Source of the DNA: Syntrophaceae bacterium UBA2251
GTDB lineage: Bacteria > Desulfobacterota > Syntrophia > Syntrophales > UBA2251
DNA length: 64,000 nt
NCBI GenBank assembly: GCA_002347815.1
Contig: DDXV01000048.1
Location: 6,585 to 70,584 of the forward strand
Direction of reading: 5' to 3'
In this document: positions 18,374 through 26,160 of the stretch, piece by piece
Numbering within the stretch: the stretch's first letter is position 1
Layout of the letters: every line of letters starts with the position of its first letter
The notes under the pieces: generated by a model
Databases searched by the model: none
What the model saw: only the letters and a program-made list of their open reading frames with translations
What the model was told of the DNA's origin: nothing
Program-made: the position numbers and the translations under genes

Positions 18374-18402
18374 CGTATACTGAAATCTCTCCGAGGTGTC
18401 AA
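18374..18402 (-). promoter_or_regulatory. Sigma-70-type promoter for the exported-protein cluster
   Basis: On the minus strand TTGACA (18402-18397) and TATACG (18379-18374) are separated by exactly 17 bp. The -35 box overlaps the stop of rfbD. The predicted start near 18367 lies ~85 bp before the FlgT-like ATG at 18283. It supports independent transcription of the 18283-7735 block. Confidence 0.72.
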
Positions 18403-19280
18403 GGCTTTTCGACGGACGGGCTCCGCTGCTCCAGAACTGACCTGGAGGACAGGCAGTCCTGAAGCGCAAGCTGCCAGAACCGCATCGTCCGGCCCGTCGT
18501 CCGGAAGAACTTCCGGTTGCTCATGACGCTGTAGGCCGGACGTCTGGCGGGGCGGGCCAACCGGGTTGACGCGAGGGGGCGCACCACAACGCCCGTCAGG
18601 CCGTCATGGGCGAGAATGGTTTTCGCAAAGGCGAACCAGCTTACCTGGCCCCGGTTCGTGATATGGAAGATCCCCCGCCGGTCCTCGGAGATCAGCCGTT
18701 CGACGGCCGCCGCCAGATCGACCGTGTAGGTGGGAGAGCCGATCTGATCGTCCACGACGTCCAGCGTCCGCTCCCGCCGCGCCGCCTCCAGGATGGTCCG
18801 GACGAAATTTCTCCCGTGGGGTCCATAAAGCCAGGCGGTCCGAATCAGCAGGAAGTCCGGGGCCAGGTCGATCAGGTAACGCTCCCCGGCCAGCTTGGAG
18901 GCGCCGTAGACATTCAGGGGATGGCCGGGATCCTCCTCGACATAGGGCTGCCCCTTGGTCCCGTCGAAAATATAATCCGTGCTGAAATGGACGAGCTTCA
19001 CCCGACGCTCGCGGCAGGCCTTGGCGACATGCCTGACGCCCTGAGCGTTGACGGCAAAACACAGATCGGGATTCGCCTCGCAGGCGTCCACATCCGTGTA
19101 GGCCGCCGCGTTGATCACGATTTCCGGATCGCATTCCGCGATCGCCGCCCGGCAGGATGACGGCGACGTGATGTCCACGTCACCGACGTCCCGGCCCGAT
19201 ACATCGTAACCGGAAGCGGCCAAACGGAGCGCCAGGTCGCTCCCCAGCATGCCTTTGTGGCCGATGATCAGGATCTTCAT
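18399..19280 (-). CDS. rfbD: dTDP-4-dehydrorhamnose reductase
   Basis: RfbD reduces dTDP-4-dehydrorhamnose with NAD(P)H, the last step in dTDP-L-rhamnose synthesis for O-antigen or exopolysaccharide. Starting at ATG 19280 the protein opens with MKILIIGHKGMLGSDLA (Rossmann GxxGxxG-type). It shows the family motif NAAAYTDVDACE, the STDYIFDGTKGQPYVEEDP loop, the SDR catalytic YGASK and the AWLYGPHGRNFV segment. Its start overlaps the truA stop as ATGA, implying translational coupling. The rfbA/B/C genes are not in the window. The frame upstream of 19280 belongs to truA. Confidence 0.92.
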   Translation of the reverse strand: MKILIIGHKGMLGSDLALRLAASGYDVSGRDVGDVDITSPSSCRAAIAECDPEIVINAAAYTDVDACEANPDLCFAVNAQGVRHVAKACRERRVKLVHFSTDYIFDGTKGQPYVEEDPGHPLNVYGASKLAGERYLIDLAPDFLLIRTAWLYGPHGRNFVRTILEAARRERTLDVVDDQIGSPTYTVDLAAAVERLISEDRRGIFHITNRGQVSWFAFAKTILAHDGLTGVVVRPLASTRLARPARRPAYSVMSNRKFFRTTGRTMRFWQLALQDCLSSRSVLEQRSPSVEKP

Positions 19281-20023
19281 ACGGGTCCGTACCTGACTTC
19301 CTTCAGAAAAAGGCCGCAGGCAGGCGCCGTCATGCCGGCGCGGCAACGGTCCCTGGCCTGCAGGATCTCCCTCACGGCCTCGGGGGGATACTTGCCCAGC
19401 CCCACATCGACCACAACGCCCATGATGGTGCGGACCATGTACCGCAGGAAGCCGTCGGCCTCGACGCTCGTCTCGATGATGTCCCCGGCCTCGCCGGTCA
19501 GCGTCGCGTCGAGGACGGTCCGGATCCGGTCGCGGCTTTCACAGTGCACGGTGCAGAAGGAGGTGAAGTCATGGGTGCCCACAAAATGCGGCAGGGCCTG
19601 CCGCATCCGCTCGACGGCCAGGGGGCGATGGATGAACCACGCCCGCCCGCGCTCGAAAACGTCCCGCACGGACCGGTTGACGATCCGGTAAAGATAGACC
19701 TTGCTCGCCGCGTCGAAGCGCGCATGAAAGCCCTCCGGCGCCTCCCGGAGATCCGTGATCGCGATGTCCTTGGGCAGAACGCTGTTGATGCCCCTCAGAA
19801 GATTCGCCTCAGCCAGGTCGGACTCGGTCCGGAAGTGGGCGACCTGCGCCAGGGCATGCACGCCCGCATCCGTCCGCCCGGAGCCGATCACCGTCGCCGG
19901 ACGGCCCGTGATCCGGCCGACGCTCTCCTCCAGGACCTGCTGGATGGACACGCCGTTGAGTTGGCGCTGCCAGCCGTGATAGCGGGCGCCGTCATACACG
20001 ATCACGATCTTCAGGGTCCGCAT
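19277..20023 (-). CDS. truA: tRNA pseudouridine(38-40) synthase
   Basis: TruA isomerises uridines 38-40 in the anticodon arm. The protein (248 aa from ATG 20023) begins MRTLKIVIVYDGARYHGWQRQ. It has the catalytic-aspartate motif GSGRTDAGVHALAQVAHF and the later DFTSFCTVHCESRDR and FLRYMVRTIMG motifs. ATG 20023 sits 9 nt after AGGG; the ATG at 20032 is too close to it. Its stop overlaps the rfbD start by 4 bp. Length and motifs are ordinary. Confidence 0.95.
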   Translation of the reverse strand: MRTLKIVIVYDGARYHGWQRQLNGVSIQQVLEESVGRITGRPATVIGSGRTDAGVHALAQVAHFRTESDLAEANLLRGINSVLPKDIAITDLREAPEGFHARFDAASKVYLYRIVNRSVRDVFERGRAWFIHRPLAVERMRQALPHFVGTHDFTSFCTVHCESRDRIRTVLDATLTGEAGDIIETSVEADGFLRYMVRTIMGVVVDVGLGKYPPEAVREILQARDRCRAGMTAPACGLFLKEVRYGPV

Positions 20024-20146
20024 GCCATCCATCCCTCGGGGGCCCGGCCGCCGTGTTTTTCATTCAATTCCACCCCCGGGTGACGCCCGCTTCGCAATGC
20101 CCCGGATGCGCGGGGATGCGCCGGGGGTGAATCCGCGCGCGTACGA

Positions 20147-20166
20147 TCGGGGAAGGCCTTCCCCGA
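20147..20166. repeat. 20-bp perfect palindrome next to the pgk terminator
   Basis: The half-site TCGGGGAAGG is followed directly by its exact reverse complement with no spacer. It lies between truA and the pgk terminator. It may act with that terminator as a second hairpin (tandem terminator). It has no T-tract of its own on the minus strand. Confidence 0.5.
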
Positions 20167-20194
20167 AAAGAAAAGGGGAAGTTGCGCTTCCCCT
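20166..20194 (-). terminator. Rho-independent terminator downstream of pgk
   Basis: Minus strand AGGGGAAG (20194-20187) pairs with CTTCCCCT (20181-20174) around a 5-nt loop, followed by TTTTCTTTT (to 20166). It is 34 bp past the pgk stop. Confidence 0.85.
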
Positions 20195-20228
20195 CCCCAT
20201 CCAGGCCACGGCGTTCCGAGCGCCTCCG

Positions 20229-21416
20229 TCAGGATCCGCACCGATCGAGGGCCTCGATCCCCGGCAGGACCTTTCCTTCCAGCAGTTCCAGGGAGGCCCC
20301 GCCGCCCGTGGAGATGTACCCGATCTTGTCGCTCTCCCCCGCCCGATGGATGGCCACGTCCGTATCGCCGCCACCGACAATCGTCAGGGCGTAGGAGTTG
20401 CCGACGCTGTGCGCCAGGGCATAGGTCCCCCGGCTGAAGGCGTCGATCTCGAAGACCCCCATGGGGCCGTTCCAGACCACGGTCTTGGCATTCCCCAGGG
20501 CCTCCGTGAACAGGGTGATCGTCGCCGGACCGATGTCCAGCCCCATCCAGTGGGCGTTCATCTCCTGCACCGGCACGATCTTGGTCTCCGCCTCCGCCGT
20601 CATGGCCTCGGCGATGACGCAATCGATGGGCAGATAGAATTTGACGCCGTGCTCCCGGGCCGTTTGCAGGACATCTAGGGCCGTGGGGATGAGTTCATCC
20701 TCCACGATGGATTTTCCAACCTCGTAACCCTGGGCCTTGAGGAAGGTGAAGGCCATCCCGCCCCCGATGATCATCTTGTCGACCTTCCTGATCAGGTTGA
20801 CCATGGCCTCGAGCTTTCCCGAGACCTTCGACCCGCCGATGATGGCGACAAAGGGACGCGCCGGCTTCTCCAGGGCCCGCAGGAAATAGTTCAGCTCCTT
20901 CTTGATCAGGAATCCCGCACCGCAGACCGGAACGTGCCGGGTGATGCCGACGTTGGAGGCGTGACTGCGGTGGGCGTTGCCGAAGGCGTCGTCGATGTAC
21001 ACGTCGGCATAGGCGGCGAGCCGCTTCGCGAAGGCGTCGTCGTTGGCCGTCTCTTCGGGATGAAAGCGGAGGTTCTCCAGCAGGACCAGGCAACCGGGTT
21101 GCAGACCGGCCACCATGGCGTCCACCTCCGGACCGATGCAATCCCCCGCCAGGCTCACCTGCTTGCCCAGGAGCCGCGACATGCGCTTGGCCACCGGGGC
21201 GAGACTCATTTCGGGCACCACCTTGCCCTTGGGCCGGCCCAGGTGGGAGATCATGATGATCTTCGCGCCTTCATCCAGGGCGTAGTTGATCGTCGGCAGG
21301 ACGGCGCGGATGCGCGTGTCGTCCGTGATGTTCTGGGAACTGTCCAGCGGAACGTTGAAATCGAAGCGGAACAAAACCCTTTTCCCCTTGATGTCGATTT
21401 CATCGATGTATTTCAT
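20229..21416 (-). CDS. pgk: Phosphoglycerate kinase
   Basis: Interconverts 1,3-bisphosphoglycerate and 3-phosphoglycerate with ADP/ATP. Start ATG 21416 behind GGCAAGGAGGATCC. Substrate-binding RFDFNVPLD, SHLGRPKG and the basic-patch segment DAFGNAHRSHAS are present. The nucleotide-side motifs GGSKVSGKLEAM, GGGMAFTFLKAQG and the C-terminal GGGDTDVAI/STGGGASLELLEGK are also present. The 395-residue length is standard. It has its own promoter-like element and terminator, so it is monocistronic. The next glycolytic step is also in this window, as an unusual permuted phosphoglycerate mutase at 32600. Confidence 0.97.
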   Translation of the reverse strand: MKYIDEIDIKGKRVLFRFDFNVPLDSSQNITDDTRIRAVLPTINYALDEGAKIIMISHLGRPKGKVVPEMSLAPVAKRMSRLLGKQVSLAGDCIGPEVDAMVAGLQPGCLVLLENLRFHPEETANDDAFAKRLAAYADVYIDDAFGNAHRSHASNVGITRHVPVCGAGFLIKKELNYFLRALEKPARPFVAIIGGSKVSGKLEAMVNLIRKVDKMIIGGGMAFTFLKAQGYEVGKSIVEDELIPTALDVLQTAREHGVKFYLPIDCVIAEAMTAEAETKIVPVQEMNAHWMGLDIGPATITLFTEALGNAKTVVWNGPMGVFEIDAFSRGTYALAHSVGNSYALTIVGGGDTDVAIHRAGESDKIGYISTGGGASLELLEGKVLPGIEALDRCGS

Positions 21417-21545
21417 GGATCCTCCTTGCCCGGCGTCTCGAAAAGGGTTATAAGGGCCGTGCCGGCCGAAGCGGCCCGAATCCGCGACCGCCAAGATTTC
21501 CTTGGCGTTTTTATGAGGTTTTTACTGCGGATCGCTACGTGCGCT

Positions 21546-21574
21546 GCTATATAACACGGCGGCATTCAGGTCAA
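21546..21574 (-). promoter_or_regulatory. Putative promoter for pgk
   Basis: Minus strand TTGACC (21574-21569) and TATAGC (21551-21546) are spaced 17 bp apart; an overlapping TATATA gives 15 bp. It lies ~130 bp upstream of the pgk ATG in the divergent region with the carboxyltransferase gene. Confidence 0.5.
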
Positions 21575-21621
21575 GATGAATTGCGCCGCCTTGCGGAAGG
21601 CGCGACAAAAAAGCAAAAAGG

Positions 21622-23205
21622 ATGACAGACGGCATGGAAAAGGAACTCAAGAAAAGCGCGACACGGGAAAAGATCGAGGCCTTTGAACAAAAGCGGGCCG
21701 CCCTGATGGGGATGGGCGGCGCGGGACCGATCGCCAAGCAGCACGAGGCGGGAAAACTGACCGCCCGGGAACGCCTGGCGACGCTCTTCGATCCCGGAAC
21801 CTTTCAGGAGGTGCAGCTCTTCGTCAAACATCGCTCCTCCCTCTTCGGTCTGGGCGACAAGGAGATTCCCGCCGACGGCGTCGTGACGGGTTTCGGTCAG
21901 GTCAACGGACGGACGGTTTTCGCCGCCGCCCAGGATTTCACCAGCGCCGGCGGGAGCCTCGGCGAAATGCATGCAAAGAAAATCTGGAAGGTCATGGACA
22001 TGGCCCTGACCGCCCGCAAGCCCTTCGTCTCCCTGAACGATTCCGGCGGGGCCCGCATCCAGGAAGGCGTCCCGTCCCTCGAAGGCTACGGCGGCATCTT
22101 CTACCGCAACACCCTGGCCTCCGGGTACATCCCCCAGATCACGGCCATCATGGGCCCCACCGCCGGCGGGGCCGTGTATTCCCCCGCGCTCACGGACTGG
22201 GTCTTCATGGTGAAGGAACGGAGCTACATGTACATCACGGGTCCCGACGTCATCAAGGCGGTCATCGGGGAGGAGGTGACGCACAATGATCTGGGCGGCG
22301 CCGTCGCCCACGCCACGAAGAGCGGCGTCTGCCACTTCGCCACGGAGAGCGACGAGGACTGTCTCGCGAAGGTCAAGACCCTGCTGTCCTACCTCCCGGA
22401 CAGCTGCCACAGCCCGCTGCCCGTCAGACCCTGCACCGACGTCCCCGACCGGGAATGTCCCGAACTGGACACGATCATCCCGGACAAATCGAGCCGGGGC
22501 TACGACATGAAGAAGGTCATCACGGCCGTCGCCGACAACGGCGAGGTCTTCGAACCGCACGAGCTGTGGGCCAGAAACATCACCGTCGCCTTCATCCGGA
22601 TCATGGGCCGTCCCGTCGGCGTCATCGCCAACAACTCGCGCTTCAACGCCGGGGTGCTCGACACGCACGCCTCGGACAAGGCCTCCCGCTTCATCCGGTT
22701 CTGCGACGCCTTCAACATCCCGCTTCTGACCCTTGCGGACGTGCCCGGCTACATGCCCGGCACCCAGCAGGAGTGGTCGGGCATCATCAGCCATGGCGCC
22801 AAGCTGCTCCACGCCTATTCCGAGGCCACCGTGCCGAAGATCACGGTCGTCACCCGCAAGGACTACGGCGGGGCCTACATCGGCATGTGCAGCAAGCAGC
22901 TCGGGGCCGACTACGTCATGGCCTGGCCCTCGGCGGAGATCGCCATCATGGGCGCGGAGGGGGCCTGCAACATCATCTACCGCCGGGAGATCGGCGCCGC
23001 GGAGGATCCGGCCGCGCGCCGGGCCGAACTCGTCGCCGCCTACGAGACGCAGTTCAACAACCCGTACTTTGCCTCGAGCCTGGGCATCATCGAGGAGATC
23101 ATCGCCCCGCGGGATACACGCAAGCGGGTCGTGGCGCTGCTTGAGGCCCTCGAAAACAAGCAGGAGTCCAGGCCCGACAAGAAGCACAACAATATCCCCT
23201 TGTAG
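21622..23205 (+). CDS. Acyl-CoA carboxyltransferase subunit (propionyl/methylmalonyl-CoA type)
   Basis: A 527-residue member of the biotin-dependent carboxyltransferase family (propionyl-CoA carboxylase beta, methylmalonyl-CoA decarboxylase alpha, transcarboxylase 12S). Two crotonase-like halves are visible. The N-half has KLTARERLATLFDPGTF, SLNDSGGARIQEGVPSLEGYG and IMGPTAGGAVYSPALTD. The C-half has VIANNSRFNAGVLD, LADVPGYMPGTQQEW, KDYGGAYIGMCSKQLGAD and WPSAEIAIMGAEGA. It moves CO2 between carboxybiotin and an acyl-CoA. A second ATG at 21634 has the better-spaced AAGGA, so translation may start there. No biotin carrier or membrane decarboxylase subunit is adjacent, so the partners must be elsewhere and the substrate is not certain. 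Confidence 0.9.
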   Translation: MTDGMEKELKKSATREKIEAFEQKRAALMGMGGAGPIAKQHEAGKLTARERLATLFDPGTFQEVQLFVKHRSSLFGLGDKEIPADGVVTGFGQVNGRTVFAAAQDFTSAGGSLGEMHAKKIWKVMDMALTARKPFVSLNDSGGARIQEGVPSLEGYGGIFYRNTLASGYIPQITAIMGPTAGGAVYSPALTDWVFMVKERSYMYITGPDVIKAVIGEEVTHNDLGGAVAHATKSGVCHFATESDEDCLAKVKTLLSYLPDSCHSPLPVRPCTDVPDRECPELDTIIPDKSSRGYDMKKVITAVADNGEVFEPHELWARNITVAFIRIMGRPVGVIANNSRFNAGVLDTHASDKASRFIRFCDAFNIPLLTLADVPGYMPGTQQEWSGIISHGAKLLHAYSEATVPKITVVTRKDYGGAYIGMCSKQLGADYVMAWPSAEIAIMGAEGACNIIYRREIGAAEDPAARRAELVAAYETQFNNPYFASSLGIIEEIIAPRDTRKRVVALLEALENKQESRPDKKHNNIPL

Positions 23206-23803
23206 AGGATGACCCTTTGAAATCGCGGTTCCTCCGCGCCGGACCTTTTCCCTGTGCCCCTCGCTTTGCTCGAGGGGCGCGGGGGGCGGCCGGAACACGC
23301 TCCCCGGTGCGCATGGAGGAAGGTGTCCCGATGCTCCCCCTTCACGGCGGGGCCGCCCTCTTTTCCGAGAAAGGGCAGCCCTGAATTCCGCGGACGATAG
23401 AACCGTCCGGCGCGTCATCCATGAAATCTCCGCTTGACTTTCCAACGAGTTCGGGTCAGAAGATATAGCCGTTCCGTTCAGCTTCATGTTGAAAAATTTA
23501 CAAATCGGCGATCTTAATTTTTCATCCGAACAGTGCTTGATTGACAAACCGTGGAGGGTGCAGGCTTCCCCCTCCGGCTGGGAAAGCAAGGACTGACGGG
23601 GTTTTCCCGTCATGCCCTTTCATCCGGCAGGCATGGTTTTACCTCCGCGGATACGAGATTCTAAGCGGGAGGGTCAAGCGATGCCGGCTGCAACTAATCC
23701 TTGAATGAATGCGAAATTTTAGTATATAATACGTCATCGGTTTTCGCGTGGACGAGAGGAAGGACACATCAATCGGACTGAACCCAAAAAGGATCGGTGA
23801 CGC
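23206..23803. other. ~600-bp non-coding region with stem-loops upstream of the H1-like gene
   Basis: There is no convincing gene here. A 36-codon ORF at 23486 lacks a ribosome site. Visible structure: GCCCCTCG/CGAGGGGC hairpin (23256-23278), TGACGGG/CCCGTCA hairpin (23594-23612) and a CATGCC/GGCATG inverted repeat shortly after it. The stretch around 23480-23530 is clearly more AT-rich than its surroundings. A promoter lies at 23701-23730. The hairpins could belong to a 3' end of the carboxyltransferase mRNA or to an unrecognised small RNA. Confidence 0.5.
23701..23730 (+). promoter_or_regulatory. Promoter for the histone-H1-like gene
   Basis: TTGAAT (23701-23706) and a perfect TATAAT (23725-23730) with an 18-bp spacer. 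The expected start near 23737 leaves a leader of ~65 nt before the ATG at 23804. Confidence 0.7.
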
Positions 23804-24502
23804 ATGATGAGCAAATTATTCCTCGATGTCTTAGGCAATAAAGAGCTTGTCGACGGTTACCAGATTGAAGATTCCATCGCTCAGAAATACCATTTGAAAC
23901 CCGGCTCGATCTGTCCGTTTAGCGGCTTGCGTGTGGAAATTTTATCTCCCCAGCAAGTTCACGCGGCGGAAAAAAAAGCCGGGCGCCGGAAGATCATCAA
24001 ACCGGCGAGAAAAGCTCCCGTCGAAGAAAAACAGAAACTCGAATCTCCCCTGGCTCAAAAAAAGAAAAACCTCTCCACTGCTGGCACCAAGATTTCAGGT
24101 GTTGCCGCCGGCCTGAAAGCGACGGGAAAAAGTATTCATCCTAAATCGTCTCACGATTCCGCGCGCGGGAAGTCACGGTCCATCCAGGCCCCCACGAGGC
24201 AGGATCGAACATTTAAAAAGGAGGAAGGACGAATGGCGACAGCAAAGAAGGTTCAGGTAAAACCGGCAAAGGCCGCGGTCAAGGCCCCTGCCAAAGCAAA
24301 GGCTCCTGCGAAGGCGCCGGTGAAAGCCGCAGCGAAACCCACCAAAGCCAAGGCAAAAGCCGTCGCGAAGGCCCCGGCCAAAGCCAAGGCGTCGGTCAAG
24401 GCAAAAGCGGTCGCAAAGGCCAAAGCAGTCGCAAAGGCCAAAGCCAAGGCGCCGGCCAAGGCAAAAGCGGTCGCTAAAAAACCGGCCAAGGCGAAGAAGT
24501 GA
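23804..24502 (+). CDS. Histone H1-like Lys/Ala-rich protein with N-terminal domain and internal start
   Basis: The 232-residue frame has three parts. Residues 1-50 form a small folded-looking domain (MMSKLFLDVLGNKELVDGYQ ... GSICPFSGLRVEIL). Residues ~55-142 are a basic, low-complexity linker. Residues 144-232 are almost pure KAxAKAxAK repeats like bacterial histone H1/Hc1-type nucleoid proteins. An ideal ribosome site (AAGGAGGAAGG) stands directly before the in-frame ATG at 24233 (residue 144, MATAKKVQVK), so a separate 89-residue H1-like protein is probably made too. Base composition upstream of the repeats is more AT-rich than the neighbours, hinting at transfer. Likely DNA-binding and nucleoid-associated; the N-domain function is unknown. 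Confidence 0.78.
   Translation: MMSKLFLDVLGNKELVDGYQIEDSIAQKYHLKPGSICPFSGLRVEILSPQQVHAAEKKAGRRKIIKPARKAPVEEKQKLESPLAQKKKNLSTAGTKISGVAAGLKATGKSIHPKSSHDSARGKSRSIQAPTRQDRTFKKEEGRMATAKKVQVKPAKAAVKAPAKAKAPAKAPVKAAAKPTKAKAKAVAKAPAKAKASVKAKAVAKAKAVAKAKAKAPAKAKAVAKKPAKAKK
24216..24235 (+). promoter_or_regulatory. Internal Shine-Dalgarno and ATG inside the H1-like gene
   Basis: AAAAAGGAGGAAGG lies 4-5 nt before an in-frame ATG at 24233, the strongest ribosome site of the locus. It marks the start of the Lys/Ala repeat domain and suggests two proteins from one frame. Confidence 0.7.
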
Positions 24503-24525
24503 TTTTGACCCACAGCGGATAAACG

Positions 24526-24565
24526 TCCGCCGGGAACCTGAACCTGTGTCGGGGTTCCCGGCGGA
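24526..24565 (+). terminator. Strong stem-loop between the convergent H1-like and gltX genes
   Basis: TCCGCCGGGAACC (24526-24538) pairs perfectly with GGTTCCCGGCGGA (24553-24565) across a 14-nt loop. There is no T-tract on either side, so it is a hairpin terminator of uncertain type or a 3'-end stabiliser. It is 24 bp past the H1-like stop. Confidence 0.5.
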
Positions 24566-24705
24566 TCGTACCCGACCGGGTGGGGGCAGGAAGACGGAAC
24601 GGAAGGGAAACGGGCGACCGGGGCGTTATTCCCGTGGGCCCCGGGGGCATCGCGGCTTTTGAGCGGTCAACGCCCCGTCAGCCCCCGATCCAAATCCGGG
24701 ACCCT

Positions 24706-26160
24706 TCAAAAGGACTCCCGGAGGACACGGTCCAGCCGCTGCACCACGGCTTCCCAGCCCAGCGCAGCCATGATCCGGTCCAGTTCCGGCCCTTCCGTCG
24801 CCCCCGTCACGGCCGCCCGCAGCGGGAGATAGAGCGCCCGTCCCTTGACCCCGGCCTGTTTTCGCAGCGCCTTGAGGGAGCGCGCAAAGACCTGCTCGTC
24901 GGGCGGGAGATCGGCCAGGAGCAGGTCGCGGAACAGCCGAACGACCCGGCGGGCGTTTTCGTCCATCAGAACGGTGCGGGCCTCGTCGTTCCAGGTGTGG
25001 CGTTCGTCGAAGAAAACATTCAGGTGACGGGGGGCGTCCGCCAGCGTCATCCAATTGTCCCGGACGGCCTCCACCAGGGCCATCAGCCACCGCCGATCCA
25101 GCCTCCGGACGTCCATCCCTTCCCGCTCGAGAAAGGGCAGGATCCGCGCGGTGAGGTCGTCGAGCGGCATCCGTTTCAGATAAAGCGCATTGAGCCAGGC
25201 CAGCTTCGCCTCATCGAAGACGGCCCCGCCCCGTCCCGTCCGGTCGAGGGAAAAATCGCGGACCAGGGATTCCTGCGTGCAGATTTCCTGCTTCTCCGTG
25301 AGCGAGCTGCCGAGAATGGCCAGGTAATTCGACAGGGCCTGCGGAAGAATGCCCCGCTCCCGGAAGGCGCGGACGGACACGGCGCCGTGGCGCTTTCCCA
25401 GCTTGGCCCGGTCCTGCCCCAGGATGAGGGCGTGATGGGCGAAGACCGGGGGATCGAACCCCAGGGCCCGGTAGAGCAAACATTGCAGGGCGGTGTTGGA
25501 GAGGTGGTCCTCGCCCCGGATGACGTGGGAGATCGCCATCAGGTGATCGTCCACGACGCAGGCGAAGTTGTAGGCGGGAATGCCGTTGGACCGGACGACA
25601 ATGAAATCCCCCAGGGCCTCGCCCCGGAAAGACATCTCCCCCCGGATCAGATCGGTGAAGCCCACGGGACCTTCCGCCACGCGAAACCGGTAAGCGGGGC
25701 AGCGCCCCTCCCGTTCATACCGCCGCCGTTCGGCGTCCGTCAACTGCCGGCATTTCCCCAGGTAGCGGGGCGCCATCCGCCGCGCCAGGAGGGCGGCCCG
25801 TTCCGCCTCCAGCTCGGCCTCCGTGCAGTAACAGGGGTAAACCCACCCGGCGTCGATGAGCCGCGCCAGATGTTCCCGGTACAGATCGAGCCGCTCGCTC
25901 TGTCGATAGGGGCCGCAGGCCCCCGCGCGATCCGGACCCTCGTCCCAGTCGAGCGACAGCCACCGGAGGTCTTCCAGGAGGTTGGCGATGAAGACGTCCT
26001 CGGTCCGTTCCCGGTCCGTATCCTCGATGCGGAGGATGAAGGCGCCCCCGGTATGGCGGGCGAACAGCCAGTTGAAGAGGGCGGTGCGGGCATTGCCGAT
26101 GTGGAGATCTCCGGTCGGCGATGGGGCGAAACGCACGCGCGGCTGGGCGGCTCCGGTCAT
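24706..26160 (-). CDS. gltX: Glutamate--tRNA ligase
   Basis: Class I synthetase for Glu. The HIGH-type motif is RFAPSPTGDLHIGNARTAL near the N-terminus and the KMSKS-equivalent is LGQDRAKLGKRHGA. A zinc-binding-like segment (CYCTEAELEAERA) lies between. The C-terminal helical anticodon domain fills the rest (~484 aa in total). I use ATG 26160, which overlaps the ispDF stop as ATGA and has GGGAG 9 nt upstream; a GTG at 26169 is possible. Coupling to ispDF is likely. Confidence 0.96.
   Translation of the reverse strand: MTGAAQPRVRFAPSPTGDLHIGNARTALFNWLFARHTGGAFILRIEDTDRERTEDVFIANLLEDLRWLSLDWDEGPDRAGACGPYRQSERLDLYREHLARLIDAGWVYPCYCTEAELEAERAALLARRMAPRYLGKCRQLTDAERRRYEREGRCPAYRFRVAEGPVGFTDLIRGEMSFRGEALGDFIVVRSNGIPAYNFACVVDDHLMAISHVIRGEDHLSNTALQCLLYRALGFDPPVFAHHALILGQDRAKLGKRHGAVSVRAFRERGILPQALSNYLAILGSSLTEKQEICTQESLVRDFSLDRTGRGGAVFDEAKLAWLNALYLKRMPLDDLTARILPFLEREGMDVRRLDRRWLMALVEAVRDNWMTLADAPRHLNVFFDERHTWNDEARTVLMDENARRVVRLFRDLLLADLPPDEQVFARSLKALRKQAGVKGRALYLPLRAAVTGATEGPELDRIMAALGWEAVVQRLDRVLRESF

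Noticed and set aside
24253..24513. Antisense Ala/Leu/Phe-rich ORF in the H1-like repeats
   Set aside because: It is the reverse of the Lys/Ala repeats, which always yields an Ala/Leu/Phe-rich shadow.
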